Both the position numbers and the translations under genes were made by a program. Shown one piece after another: positions 1-6,053 of a stretch of 6,065 nt of DNA (position 1 is the first letter of the stretch; every line of letters begins with the position of its first letter). The stretch comes from Rhizobiaceae bacterium (GTDB lineage Bacteria > Pseudomonadota > Alphaproteobacteria > Rhizobiales > Rhizobiaceae): contig JAJFMR010000193.1 in the NCBI GenBank assembly GCA_020696915.1, positions 1 to 6,065 on the forward strand, given 5' to 3'. Below the pieces are notes generated by a model. That model ran no database searches. It saw nothing but the letters and a program-made list of their open reading frames with translations, and was not told the origin of the DNA.

Positions 1-366
1 GACCGCGCCGCTGGCGTGCAGCCTGGCCAAGGCCTCTCCGGCCCGCGCGGCGCTGCCGCGGCGCTGCCGGAAGGCGTCCGGCGACATCGTCTCGCAGCCC
101 TCGACGAAGCGGGTCACCATGATGCCGGTGCGGGCGTCGAAATGCAGGACTTCAGGGCTGACGCCGGCCCTGGCGGCCTCGCCCGCGGCGACTGCCTCGT
201 TCTCGCGATTTATGTATTCCTCGGTTCCGCGGCCTGGAATCCGCAGACAGTGCCCGCCCAGCCGGTAGACCCGGTTGGTGAGCCCGCCGAGGCGCTCGAC
301 AGGACCGCCGTAGCCGGCCAGGAACGCAACGCTGTCGGTTGCGGCACGCAATTCTTCGTCGATCAT
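1..366 (-). CDS. Choline/ethanolamine-kinase-like phosphotransferase, N-terminal part (cut by window edge)
   Basis: This minus-strand frame is open from an ATG at 366 to the window edge and gives 122 residues without a stop. The protein is the N-lobe of the aminoglycoside-phosphotransferase/choline-kinase fold. There is a glycine-rich nucleotide loop GGLTNRVYRL at residues 27-36, then LRIPGRGTEEYINRENE at 41-57, whose LRIPG strand and downstream acidic residues match LicA/choline-kinase-type N-lobes, and a hinge strand GIMVTRFVEG at 81-90. The catalytic HxD and Mg-binding DxD motifs would lie in the missing C-terminal part, so activity cannot be judged. Family members phosphorylate choline, ethanolamine or thiamine in the cytoplasm. 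The choice of choline rests on the RIPG-GTEEYINR pattern and on the neighbouring betaine/choline-type transporter, and is inference. It is divergent from the methyltransferase gene. Only a weak GAAG-like ribosome site precedes the start. Confidence 0.8.
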   Translation of the reverse strand, partial: MIDEELRAATDSVAFLAGYGGPVERLGGLTNRVYRLGGHCLRIPGRGTEEYINRENEAVAAGEAARAGVSPEVLHFDARTGIMVTRFVEGCETMSPDAFRQRRGSAARAGEALARLHASGAV

Positions 367-399
367 CGTGAACCCGTCTTCATATCGGGGCCGGACGGT

Positions 400-427
400 T
401 CCACAGTTTCGGGCGTTTGGCTATCAT
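400..427 (+). promoter_or_regulatory. Candidate sigma-70-like promoter for the methyltransferase gene
   Basis: In the 90-bp gap between the divergent kinase and methyltransferase starts there is a TATCAT (422-427, five of six matches to the -10 consensus), 16 bp downstream of TCCACA (400-405, four of six to the -35 consensus). Its position 29 bp before the methyltransferase ATG is sensible. I found no equally good pair for the opposite direction. Chance matches of this quality are common, so this is a weak call. Confidence 0.3.
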
Positions 428-456
428 GGGCGCGGCGATAAACCGGCGGGACACGA

Positions 457-1089
457 ATGGCGGACGCAAAGCATCAAGGCAGCCTCGGCGCGGTCTACCA
501 GGCGAAGCGGCCGGAAGAAGTCGCTGCCCTCTACGACGGCTGGGCCGAAACCTACGACGCCGAAATGTCGGCCGCCGGCTACAGGCATCCGACGATCTGC
601 CTGGCGCTGCTTGCCCGCCACCTGCCGCGCGGCGCCGCTCCGCTGCTCGATGCCGGCGCCGGCACCGGGCTCATCGGCGAGTGGCTCGCAATCCTCGGTT
701 ATGGCCACGTGGAAGGGCTCGACATCTCGGCAGGCATGCTGGCGAAGGCCGCCGAGAAGAAGGTCTATGCGGCCCTGCACCATCTGGCGATCGGCGAAAG
801 ACTGCCGTTTGCCGACCGGCACTATGCCGGCATCGTCTCTGCCGGTGTCTTCACGTCGGGCCATGTCGGGGTGGAAGGGCTGGACGAGTTGATCCGCATC
901 TGCCGCACTGGAGGCGTGCTCGTGCTCACGGTCAAGAACACGCTCTGGCAGTCGGGGTTTTCGGCCGCCGTCTCGGCACTAAAGGCCGGCGGAGTGGTGA
1001 CCGTCGAGGAAGAAACGCAGCCTTACGTCTCGATGCCCAACGAGGCGGGCACGGTGCCGAGCCGCGGCCTGGTGCTCCGCCGCGCCTGA
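457..1089 (+). CDS. Class I SAM-dependent methyltransferase (METTL27/WBSCR27-like)
   Basis: This 210-residue protein is probably a cytoplasmic small-molecule methyltransferase of the Rossmann-fold type. Near the N-terminus it has a YDGWAETYD segment (26-34), typical of the METTL27/WBSCR27-like branch of Methyltransf_11/25. The SAM-binding motif I is LLDAGAGTG at 63-71. The acidic residue that would bind the SAM ribose is D89 in GLDIS (87-91). A motif II-like strand follows (FADRHYAGIVSAGVF, 118-132), then a motif III-like strand TGGVLVLTVKN (151-161). The length is normal for a stand-alone enzyme, with no extra domain. The ATG at 457 is preceded only by a weak GGCGGG. The gene is divergent from the kinase-like gene and converges on the transporter operon with a 21-bp gap. 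The acceptor substrate is unknown. Proximity to quaternary-amine genes does not show that it makes betaines. Confidence 0.88.
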   Translation: MADAKHQGSLGAVYQAKRPEEVAALYDGWAETYDAEMSAAGYRHPTICLALLARHLPRGAAPLLDAGAGTGLIGEWLAILGYGHVEGLDISAGMLAKAAEKKVYAALHHLAIGERLPFADRHYAGIVSAGVFTSGHVGVEGLDELIRICRTGGVLVLTVKNTLWQSGFSAAVSALKAGGVVTVEEETQPYVSMPNEAGTVPSRGLVLRRA

Positions 1090-1110
1090 GGATGCAATAC
1101 CACTTGCCTT

Positions 1111-3135
1111 TCAGTCCAGGCCGAGCCGGGCGCGCTGTCGCGCCGCGCCAGCCGAGATCAGCCGGTCGGCGATCATGGCGATGAAGGCGACCGCCAGACC
1201 GGCGACGAGGCCGCGGCCGGTGTCCGCCTTGGTCAACGCGATATAGACTTCCTGGCCGAGATCACGGGTGCCGACGAGAGCGGTGATGACCAGCATCGAC
1301 AAGGCGAACATGATCGTCTGGTTGAGCCCGAGAAGAAGCTCGGGCAGCGCCAGCCGAAGCTTGATCCTGGTCAGGATCTGCCAGGGCGTGCAGCCTGCCG
1401 CCCGTCCGGCCTCGATGATGCGGGGATCCACTTTCTGCAGGCCTAGCGCCGTGTAGCGGATGGCCGGCGTGATCGCATAGGCGACGACGGCGATGATGGC
1501 GGTGAAGTCGCCGACCCGAAACAGCATCACCGCGGGCATCAGATAGACGAAGGAGGGCAGCGTCTGCAGCGTGTCGATGACGACCTGGACCCAGCGCCAC
1601 AGCCCCACCCGCTCGGTGGCAAGAATGCCGATCGGAATGCCGATCAGCGAAGCGATGACCACCGAGATGCCGCACAGATAGACGGTCACCATGGCCTTTT
1701 CCCACTGCCCGGTGGCGGCGATCAGAAAGGCGAGGACGCCGACGAACACCGCGAGACGGACGCCGCCGAGGCGGTAGCCGGCCAGTGCCAGCAGCGCGAC
1801 CACCCCCGGCCATGGCAGGCCGGCGAGCAGCCGCTTGAAAGGAACCAGCACGTTGAGCAGCAGCGCGTTCTTGACGGCTTCCAGGGCGTCGAAGAAATTG
1901 ACGTTGATCCAGCGGACCGCCTCCGAAAAGAAGCTGCCGGTCGAGACCTTCAGCGCTTCCGGATAGGACTGGACGGCAGGCAGGAGGAGGCCTGCCGCAC
2001 TGGTTGCGACCAGCACCGCGACAGCTGCCACATAGGGGTGGCCGGCCGCAAACCCGCCTCCCTGCCCCGCCGCAGGAGCCTTGCCCGCCTGCGCGGCATA
2101 GGCCTGGCTCAGCCTGTCCAGGGCGATCGCCAGCGCCACGATGGCCATGCCGGCTTCCAGCCCGGCGCCGATGTCGAGCCGGCGAAGCGCGGCGAGCACG
2201 TCGAAACCCAGGCCGCCGGCGCCGATCATCGAGGCGATGATGACCATGTTGAGGGACAGCATGATCACCTGGTTGACACCGACCATCAGGCTGTCCCTGG
2301 CGGACGGTATCATCACGCGCCAGGTCATCTGGCGGCGCGTGCAGCCGATCATCCTGCCGAGATCGCGAAGCTCCGGCGGCACACCACGCAAGGCGAGCAC
2401 CGTGACGCGGGTCATCGGCGGCATGGCGTAGATCACCGTCGCGACGACCGCCGCTGTCGGCCCGAAGCCGAACAGGAACAGGATCGGCACCAGATAGGCG
2501 AACACCGGGATCGTCTGCATCAGGTCGAGCACGGGAACGAGGCAGCGCTCGAAGGCGGGCCAGCGATAGGCGGCGATGCCGAGCAACAGGCCTCCTAAGA
2601 CGCCGATCGGCACGGCAACGACGACCGAGGCCAGGGTGACCATTGCGCTGTCCCACTGGCCGAAGACCGCCAGGAACCCAAAACACAGGCCGACGAGCGC
2701 CGCCAGGCCGGGCCCTCCGGCGGAAAGCCCGAGCAGCATCATCGTGGCCGTGACGCCGATCCAGGACAGTGGAGGAACGATCTGGACTGCGTTCGACCCC
2801 TGGCCCGAAAGAAAGCCGGTCGACAAGAGGCTCAGTGCGATCCGGTACGGGACATCCAGGAGCGCGGCGACGAAGCGCGTTACCTCCGTGAAGGTGACAG
2901 GGCCGAGGCGGGCATCGTTGACCAGCCACTTCATCGCCGCGCCGATCCAGCGCACCGCCGGAATCTGCCATGCCCTCGGATAGTCGAACGCCCATGCGGC
3001 GAGGCCGGGGCCGCTCTGCCAGAGCAGGACGAAGGCGGCAGCGGCGACAAGCCAGACCAGCGCTCCCGTCCAGCCCGGGCTGTGCAGCAAGGCATGCCGG
3101 CTGGCCGGCCGTTCGAGTGACGCCGGAGCGCTCAT
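1111..3135 (-). CDS. proW: Fused double ProW-type ABC permease of a betaine/choline importer
   Basis: The 674-residue product is about twice the size of an ordinary ProW/OpuAB permease and contains two homologous membrane domains of the BPD_transp_1 type. Domain 1 spans about 125-345 and domain 2 about 440-662, joined by an Ala/Gly-rich linker (about 346-365). Paired landmarks keep a constant offset of 317 residues: GQWDSAMVT (159-167) and GQWEKAMVT (476-484); LMQTIPVFAYLVP (205-217) and TLQTLPSFVYLMP (522-534); the cytoplasmic coupling-helix (EAA-type) glycines G264 and G581; NQVIM (288-292) and NQTIM (605-609); DRL at 340 and 657. Domain 2 keeps the canonical EAG form while domain 1 has DLG. 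One polypeptide would supply both halves of the channel for two copies of the ATPase. The start lies 7 bp after the ATPase stop, with AAGGCGGGG as ribosome site, so the genes are co-transcribed. Betaine/proline/choline specificity is inferred from family resemblance. Confidence 0.93.
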   Translation of the reverse strand: MSAPASLERPASRHALLHSPGWTGALVWLVAAAAFVLLWQSGPGLAAWAFDYPRAWQIPAVRWIGAAMKWLVNDARLGPVTFTEVTRFVAALLDVPYRIALSLLSTGFLSGQGSNAVQIVPPLSWIGVTATMMLLGLSAGGPGLAALVGLCFGFLAVFGQWDSAMVTLASVVVAVPIGVLGGLLLGIAAYRWPAFERCLVPVLDLMQTIPVFAYLVPILFLFGFGPTAAVVATVIYAMPPMTRVTVLALRGVPPELRDLGRMIGCTRRQMTWRVMIPSARDSLMVGVNQVIMLSLNMVIIASMIGAGGLGFDVLAALRRLDIGAGLEAGMAIVALAIALDRLSQAYAAQAGKAPAAGQGGGFAAGHPYVAAVAVLVATSAAGLLLPAVQSYPEALKVSTGSFFSEAVRWINVNFFDALEAVKNALLLNVLVPFKRLLAGLPWPGVVALLALAGYRLGGVRLAVFVGVLAFLIAATGQWEKAMVTVYLCGISVVIASLIGIPIGILATERVGLWRWVQVVIDTLQTLPSFVYLMPAVMLFRVGDFTAIIAVVAYAITPAIRYTALGLQKVDPRIIEAGRAAGCTPWQILTRIKLRLALPELLLGLNQTIMFALSMLVITALVGTRDLGQEVYIALTKADTGRGLVAGLAVAFIAMIADRLISAGAARQRARLGLD

Positions 3136-3144
3136 CCCCGCCTT
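3136..3144 (-). promoter_or_regulatory. Ribosome binding site of the permease gene, overlapping the ATPase stop codon
   Basis: On the minus strand AAGGCGGGG runs directly into the permease ATG, and its first two bases belong to the TAA stop of the ATPase gene. This layout favours translational coupling of the two transporter subunits. It also supports the chosen permease start. Confidence 0.55.
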
Positions 3145-4168
3145 AACCCTGCATCATCAGGTCGATGACGACCTCGCGCTCGAGCACCCCCACCGGCCGG
3201 CCCCCGGGATCGACGACCGCGACCCAGCCGTTGCCCTGGCCGAAAAGCGGCGCCGCTTCGGAGACCGTGCTCTGCGGGCTGATGGTCGGACCGTCGGCAA
3301 CCTGTCCTTCGGCTGCCCGCATCACCGACGAAACCTTCACCACCTTGGCCTTGGGCACGTGGCGCGTAAACTCCGCGACATAAGGGGTCGCCGGGTTTAG
3401 GACGATGTCCTCCGACGTGCCGGCCTGGACGATGGCGCCGTCCTTCATGACGGCGATGCGGTCGGCAAGCCTGATCGCCTCGTCGAAATCGTGGGTGATG
3501 AAGACGATCGTCTTCCTGAGGACCGACTGGAGCCTGATGAACTCGTCCTGCATCTCGCGGCGGATGAGCGGGTCCAGGGCCGAGAACGGTTCATCCAGAA
3601 ACCACAGCTCCGGTTCGACCGACAGCGACCGCGCGATGCCGACTCTTTGCTGCTGGCCGCCGGAGAGATGGCGGGGGAAGAAGTTTTCCTTTCCCGACAA
3701 TCCGACCAGGTCGACGAGTTCCCTGGCCCGGGCTTCCCGGACCGTCCTGCCAACCCCCTGCACCTGCAGCGGGAATGCGACATTGTCGAGTACCGTGAGA
3801 TGCGGCAGCAGTGCGAAATGCTGGAACACCATGCCCATCCGGTGGCGCCGGATCTGGATCATGTGGGCGTCGCTCGCGGCGAGCAGGTTCTCGCCGTTGA
3901 ACAGGATCTCGCCGGATGTCGGTTCGACGAGCCGCGACAGGCAACGCACCAGCGTCGACTTGCCGGAGCCCGACAGGCCCATGATGACGAAGATCTCGCC
4001 GGCACTCACGTCCAGATTGACGTCACGGACGGCGCCAACCAGTCCGTGCCTGGCGAGATATTCCTGAGACGGCGGCGGATGCCCGGGGGCCATAGCGTCG
4101 TTCGCGCCGGCTCCGAAGACCTTCCAGACATTGCGACAGACGAGCTTTTTCTCGGGCGAACCGATCAT
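3143..4168 (-). CDS. proV: ProV/OpuAA-type ABC transporter ATPase with a short CBS tail
   Basis: This 341-residue protein is the cytoplasmic ATP-hydrolysing subunit of the betaine/proline/choline importer. It shows Walker A GLSGSGKST (64-72), the Q-loop glutamine at 116 in FQHFALLPH, the signature LSGGQQQRVGIAR (168-180), Walker B and catalytic Glu in LWFLDEP (188-194), the D-loop SALD (196-199) and the switch histidine H226 in ITHDFDE. The N-terminus KLVCRNVWKVFG (8-19), followed by an insertion before the first strand pair, is typical of the ProV/OpuAA branch and of no other importer class I know. The C-terminal part, about 275-341, resembles a single CBS repeat, with VSEAAPLF and VAVVDPGGRPVGVLEREVVIDLM-like elements. 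Escherichia coli ProV (about 400 residues) carries two, so ionic-strength sensing may be altered or lost. The ATG at 4168 has no recognisable Shine-Dalgarno sequence, and a repeat element abuts it. The permease gene follows after 7 bp. Confidence 0.95.
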   Translation of the reverse strand: MIGSPEKKLVCRNVWKVFGAGANDAMAPGHPPPSQEYLARHGLVGAVRDVNLDVSAGEIFVIMGLSGSGKSTLVRCLSRLVEPTSGEILFNGENLLAASDAHMIQIRRHRMGMVFQHFALLPHLTVLDNVAFPLQVQGVGRTVREARARELVDLVGLSGKENFFPRHLSGGQQQRVGIARSLSVEPELWFLDEPFSALDPLIRREMQDEFIRLQSVLRKTIVFITHDFDEAIRLADRIAVMKDGAIVQAGTSEDIVLNPATPYVAEFTRHVPKAKVVKVSSVMRAAEGQVADGPTISPQSTVSEAAPLFGQGNGWVAVVDPGGRPVGVLEREVVIDLMMQG

Positions 4169-4171
4169 CGC

Positions 4172-4275
4172 TAGAGCAATTCCAGCAAAAGTGTGTCGCG
4201 GTTTTGCGTCCGGAATCGCGGGATGAGAAGATAGCGCATGTCCGCGATTTTAGGGAAAAGTCGAAATGCGATAGC
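4172..4275. repeat. Rhizobial-type intergenic palindromic repeat with two stem-loops
   Basis: The gap between the binding-protein and ATPase genes (4169-4295) is mostly two imperfect inverted repeats. In the first, GCAATTCC (4176-4183) pairs with GGAATCGC (4212-4219) with one mismatch, and GCAAAA (4185-4190) with TTTTGC (4202-4207). In the second, CGCAT (4235-4239) pairs with ATGCG (4266-4270), and CGATTTT (4245-4251) with AAAA-G-TCG (4256-4263) with one bulge. The second hairpin is flanked by a direct GATAGC (4230-4235 and 4270-4275). The TAGAGCAATTCC...GGTTTTGCGTCCGGAAT layout matches from memory a mobile intergenic repeat seen in many copies in rhizobial genomes. I could not search for copies. 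Transcribed from the operon, it would fold into stem-loops between the two genes. Confidence 0.7.
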
Positions 4276-4295
4276 CCGGCGGACGCGGCGGGCGA

Positions 4296-5261
4296 CTATT
4301 TCTTGATCCACTCCGACCAGCGGCCTTCATTGGCGGTCATCCACTCGCCGACGACCTCGCTGACGGTCTTGCCCTCCAGGTCCACCCTGGTGATCATCTG
4401 GCCCATCTCGTCATTGTCGACCGTGAACGCCTTGATGGCCGCATAGGCGCCGGGCCATTTGTCCTTGACGCCGGCCCAGCCGACCTTCCAGATCTCCCCG
4501 AACGGCTTGCCGCAATCATAAAGCGCATCGGGGTTCGAGCCCCATGCCGGGTCGGTGTAACATTCCTTGGTATATTCAGGAAACTCGACCCACTCCCCCT
4601 GGTATTTGGCGGGAGCCCAGTGCGGCGCATAGATCCACAGAAGGATCGGAGCCTGCCGCTGATAGGCGCTCTCCAGCTCCGCGAACAAGGCGGCGTCCGT
4701 ACCGGCGTGGATCACTTCGTAAGGCAGGTCAAGCGCCTCGACGCGTTCGTCGTCGAAGCCGCCCCAGGTGACCGGGCCGCCGAGATAACGGCCTTTTGGC
4801 GCAGTCTCCGCCGTTGCGAAAGCTTCCGCGCACGCGGCTTCCTTGAGCGCCTCCCAATTCGGCAGGCCGGGGCATTTCTCCTTCATGTAGGCGGGATACC
4901 ACCACTCCTCCTTGGCCTTCATTCCGGTGGGGCCGAAGTTTTCCACCTTGCCGGTGGCGATGGAGGCATCCATCGCATCGCGGCCGGTGGTCTCCCACAT
5001 CTCCATGGCGACATGCAGGTCGCCGTTTTCCAGCCCCGCAAACTGGGCGAGATAATCGGCCTGGACATATTCCACGCTGTAGCCTGCCTTCTTCAGCACC
5101 TCGCCCATGAGCTCGGTGGTGATGAGCTGACCCGTCCAGTCATGCAGGGTCAGCTTGATCGGGTCGGCCGATTCCTGGGCAATGCCCGGCGTCACGAAAC
5201 ATGCCGCCGAGAGCGTCAGCGCGCCAAGCACGCCTCCCATGATGTATGTGCGTGAAAACAT
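4296..5261 (-). CDS. proX: Periplasmic glycine betaine/proline betaine-type substrate-binding protein
   Basis: The 321-residue product is a ProX/OpuAC-type solute-binding protein of an ABC importer. Its signal peptide has a charged start (MFSRTY), a hydrophobic core at about 7-24 and a likely cut after A28 in PGIA-QE. The mature part begins with PIKLTLHDWTGQL (34-46), followed by the typical GYSVEYVQADYLAQFAGL (60-77) and GDLHVAMEMWE (80-90) segments. It is rich in Trp and Tyr (16 Trp in all), as expected for pockets that hold a quaternary ammonium group by cation-pi contacts. Four cysteines remain in the mature protein (130, 144, 234, 250) and could form two disulfides. The ATG at 5261 was chosen because the signal peptide begins there. 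The frame stays open upstream to 5519 but that stretch is Arg-rich and overlaps pncA. The exact ligand (glycine betaine, proline betaine, choline or another betaine) cannot be told. Confidence 0.92.
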   Translation of the reverse strand: MFSRTYIMGGVLGALTLSAACFVTPGIAQESADPIKLTLHDWTGQLITTELMGEVLKKAGYSVEYVQADYLAQFAGLENGDLHVAMEMWETTGRDAMDASIATGKVENFGPTGMKAKEEWWYPAYMKEKCPGLPNWEALKEAACAEAFATAETAPKGRYLGGPVTWGGFDDERVEALDLPYEVIHAGTDAALFAELESAYQRQAPILLWIYAPHWAPAKYQGEWVEFPEYTKECYTDPAWGSNPDALYDCGKPFGEIWKVGWAGVKDKWPGAYAAIKAFTVDNDEMGQMITRVDLEGKTVSEVVGEWMTANEGRWSEWIKK

Positions 5262-5339
5262 GGCCGAACCCCGCTGGCTGGAATGGTCTCTGGCTGCCGG
5301 CATACGCGGTTTCTCCCGGCCGCGACCTGCCGCCACGGC

Positions 5340-5368
5340 ACTCTCACGCGGGCCGGCGACCTTGTCAA
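5340..5368 (-). promoter_or_regulatory. Candidate promoter for the betaine transporter operon
   Basis: In the 179-bp gap between pncA and the binding-protein gene, the minus strand carries an exact TTGACA (plus-strand 5363-5368), followed after 17 bp by GAGAGT (5340-5345), which matches only three of six -10 positions. It lies about 80-100 bp before the start codon. The perfect -35 and the correct gap make it the best candidate here, but the poor -10 keeps confidence low. I see no clear operator palindrome next to it. Confidence 0.35.
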
Positions 5369-5390
5369 CGCGTCTGCCCGACACCTGTTT

Positions 5391-5411
5391 GCAGGCCCGG
5401 AAACGGCCTGC
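5391..5411. other. Short perfect inverted repeat between pncA and the transporter operon
   Basis: GCAGGCC (5391-5397) and GGCCTGC (5405-5411) form a perfect 7-bp, GC-rich stem with a 7-base loop, beginning 30 bases after the pncA stop. In the pncA reading direction it is followed by AAACAGG and not by a T-run, so it lacks the tail of a rho-independent terminator. It could pause transcription, protect the mRNA end or bind a regulator, or it may be chance in GC-rich DNA. Confidence 0.35.
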
Positions 5412-5440
5412 CCGCGGCGGGACCGGCGCCAGTGGGCACG

Positions 5441-6040
5441 TCAGCCCAGCGTTACGCCTGCCGCCTTCATCTTGCCGAGCATCGTCGAAACCGAGCCGCC
5501 GATGTCGATGCCCCGGCACGCATCGAGCCGGACGGTGGCCGCAAAGCCCTGCGACACCGCATCGAGCGCCGAGTAGGCGACACAGAAATCCGTGGCCAGT
5601 CCGACAAGCGTCAGGGAAGAGATGCCGCGCTCGCGAAGGTACCCGGCAAGCCCGGTCGGGGTCGCGTGGTCATTCTCGAAAAACGCCGAATAGCTGTCGA
5701 TCGACCTTCGGAACCCCTTGCGGATGATGAGTTCGGCCCGGGCGCGATTGAAATTCGGATGGAAGGCAGCGCCGCCCGAGCCCTGGATACAGTGGTCGGG
5801 CCACAGCGTCTGCGTCCCGTACGGCATCTCGATCTCTTCGAACGGCGCGCGTCCATCGTGGCTCGAGGCGAAGCTGGAATGGTGTGGGGGGTGCCAGTCC
5901 TGCGTCAGGATGACGTGCTCGAACGACTGCACCATGCCGTTCACGAGGGGCACGATGTCGTCGCCGCCTTCGACGGGCAGCGCGCCGCCGGGACAGAAGT
6001 CGATCTGCAGATCGACAACGATCAGCGCCTCGTCGGCCAT
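5441..6040 (-). CDS. pncA: Nicotinamidase (PncA), isochorismatase-like hydrolase family
   Basis: This 199-residue cytoplasmic enzyme hydrolyses nicotinamide to nicotinate and ammonia, the first step of nicotinamide salvage to NAD. Family members also cleave pyrazinamide. All expected active-site residues are visible: catalytic triad D10 (VVDLQIDFCPGGAL, 8-21), K108 (IIRKG) and C153 (GLATDFCVAYSALD, 147-160), with metal ligands D48 and H50 in TQDWHP (46-51) and H83 in WPDHC (80-84). The PDHC segment and the DWH metal site separate it from isochorismatases proper, which lack the metal site. The length is typical (Escherichia coli PncA is a little over 210 residues). The start at 6040 follows a strong ribosome site. 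It lies upstream of the betaine transporter genes on the same strand but 179 bp away, so it is probably a separate unit. Its own promoter is outside the window. Confidence 0.95.
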   Translation of the reverse strand: MADEALIVVDLQIDFCPGGALPVEGGDDIVPLVNGMVQSFEHVILTQDWHPPHHSSFASSHDGRAPFEEIEMPYGTQTLWPDHCIQGSGGAAFHPNFNRARAELIIRKGFRRSIDSYSAFFENDHATPTGLAGYLRERGISSLTLVGLATDFCVAYSALDAVSQGFAATVRLDACRGIDIGGSVSTMLGKMKAAGVTLG

Positions 6041-6044
6041 GCTG

Positions 6045-6053
6045 CCTCTCCTT
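6045..6053 (-). promoter_or_regulatory. Ribosome binding site of pncA
   Basis: The minus strand reads AAGGAGAGG, with the AAGGAG core 7 bases before the ATG at 6040. It is the best Shine-Dalgarno match in the window and fixes the pncA start against the nearby alternative frames. Confidence 0.75.

Noticed and set aside
16..441. 141-residue plus-strand frame at the left edge
   Set aside because: It is antisense to the kinase-like N-lobe, whose glycine loop and RIPG-type motif are convincing; the plus-strand product resembles nothing I know.
417..1184. 255-residue plus-strand frame overlapping the methyltransferase
   Set aside because: The product is dominated by Arg, Gly and Ala, and the competing frame has complete methyltransferase motifs.
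1262..2995. 577-residue minus-strand open frame inside the permease gene
   Set aside because: It is Arg-rich low-complexity translation of the +1/+2 frame of a real membrane protein gene, a common artefact in high-GC DNA. The overlapping frame encodes clear ProW motifs.
3491..4174. 227-residue plus-strand open frame opposite the ATPase gene, and a similar one at 3405-4067
   Set aside because: Both lie antisense to a frame with every ABC ATPase motif intact and show no recognisable domain or ribosome site.
5199..5201. Cysteine at residue 21 of the binding protein as a lipobox (LSAAC)
   Set aside because: The residue three before the cysteine is Ser and the Leu is one position too early for the lipobox pattern, and a good signal peptidase I site (GIA-QE) follows. 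A soluble periplasmic protein is more likely.
5391..5411. Rho-independent terminator after pncA
   Set aside because: The stem is good but neither direction has a T-run after it, so I listed it only as an inverted repeat.
5262..5519. In-frame open extension that would start the binding protein 86 residues earlier at 5519
   Set aside because: The stretch is Arg/Gly/Pro-rich, overlaps the end of pncA and precedes a complete signal peptide starting at 5261, which would then be internal. It is GC-rich noncoding DNA without stops.
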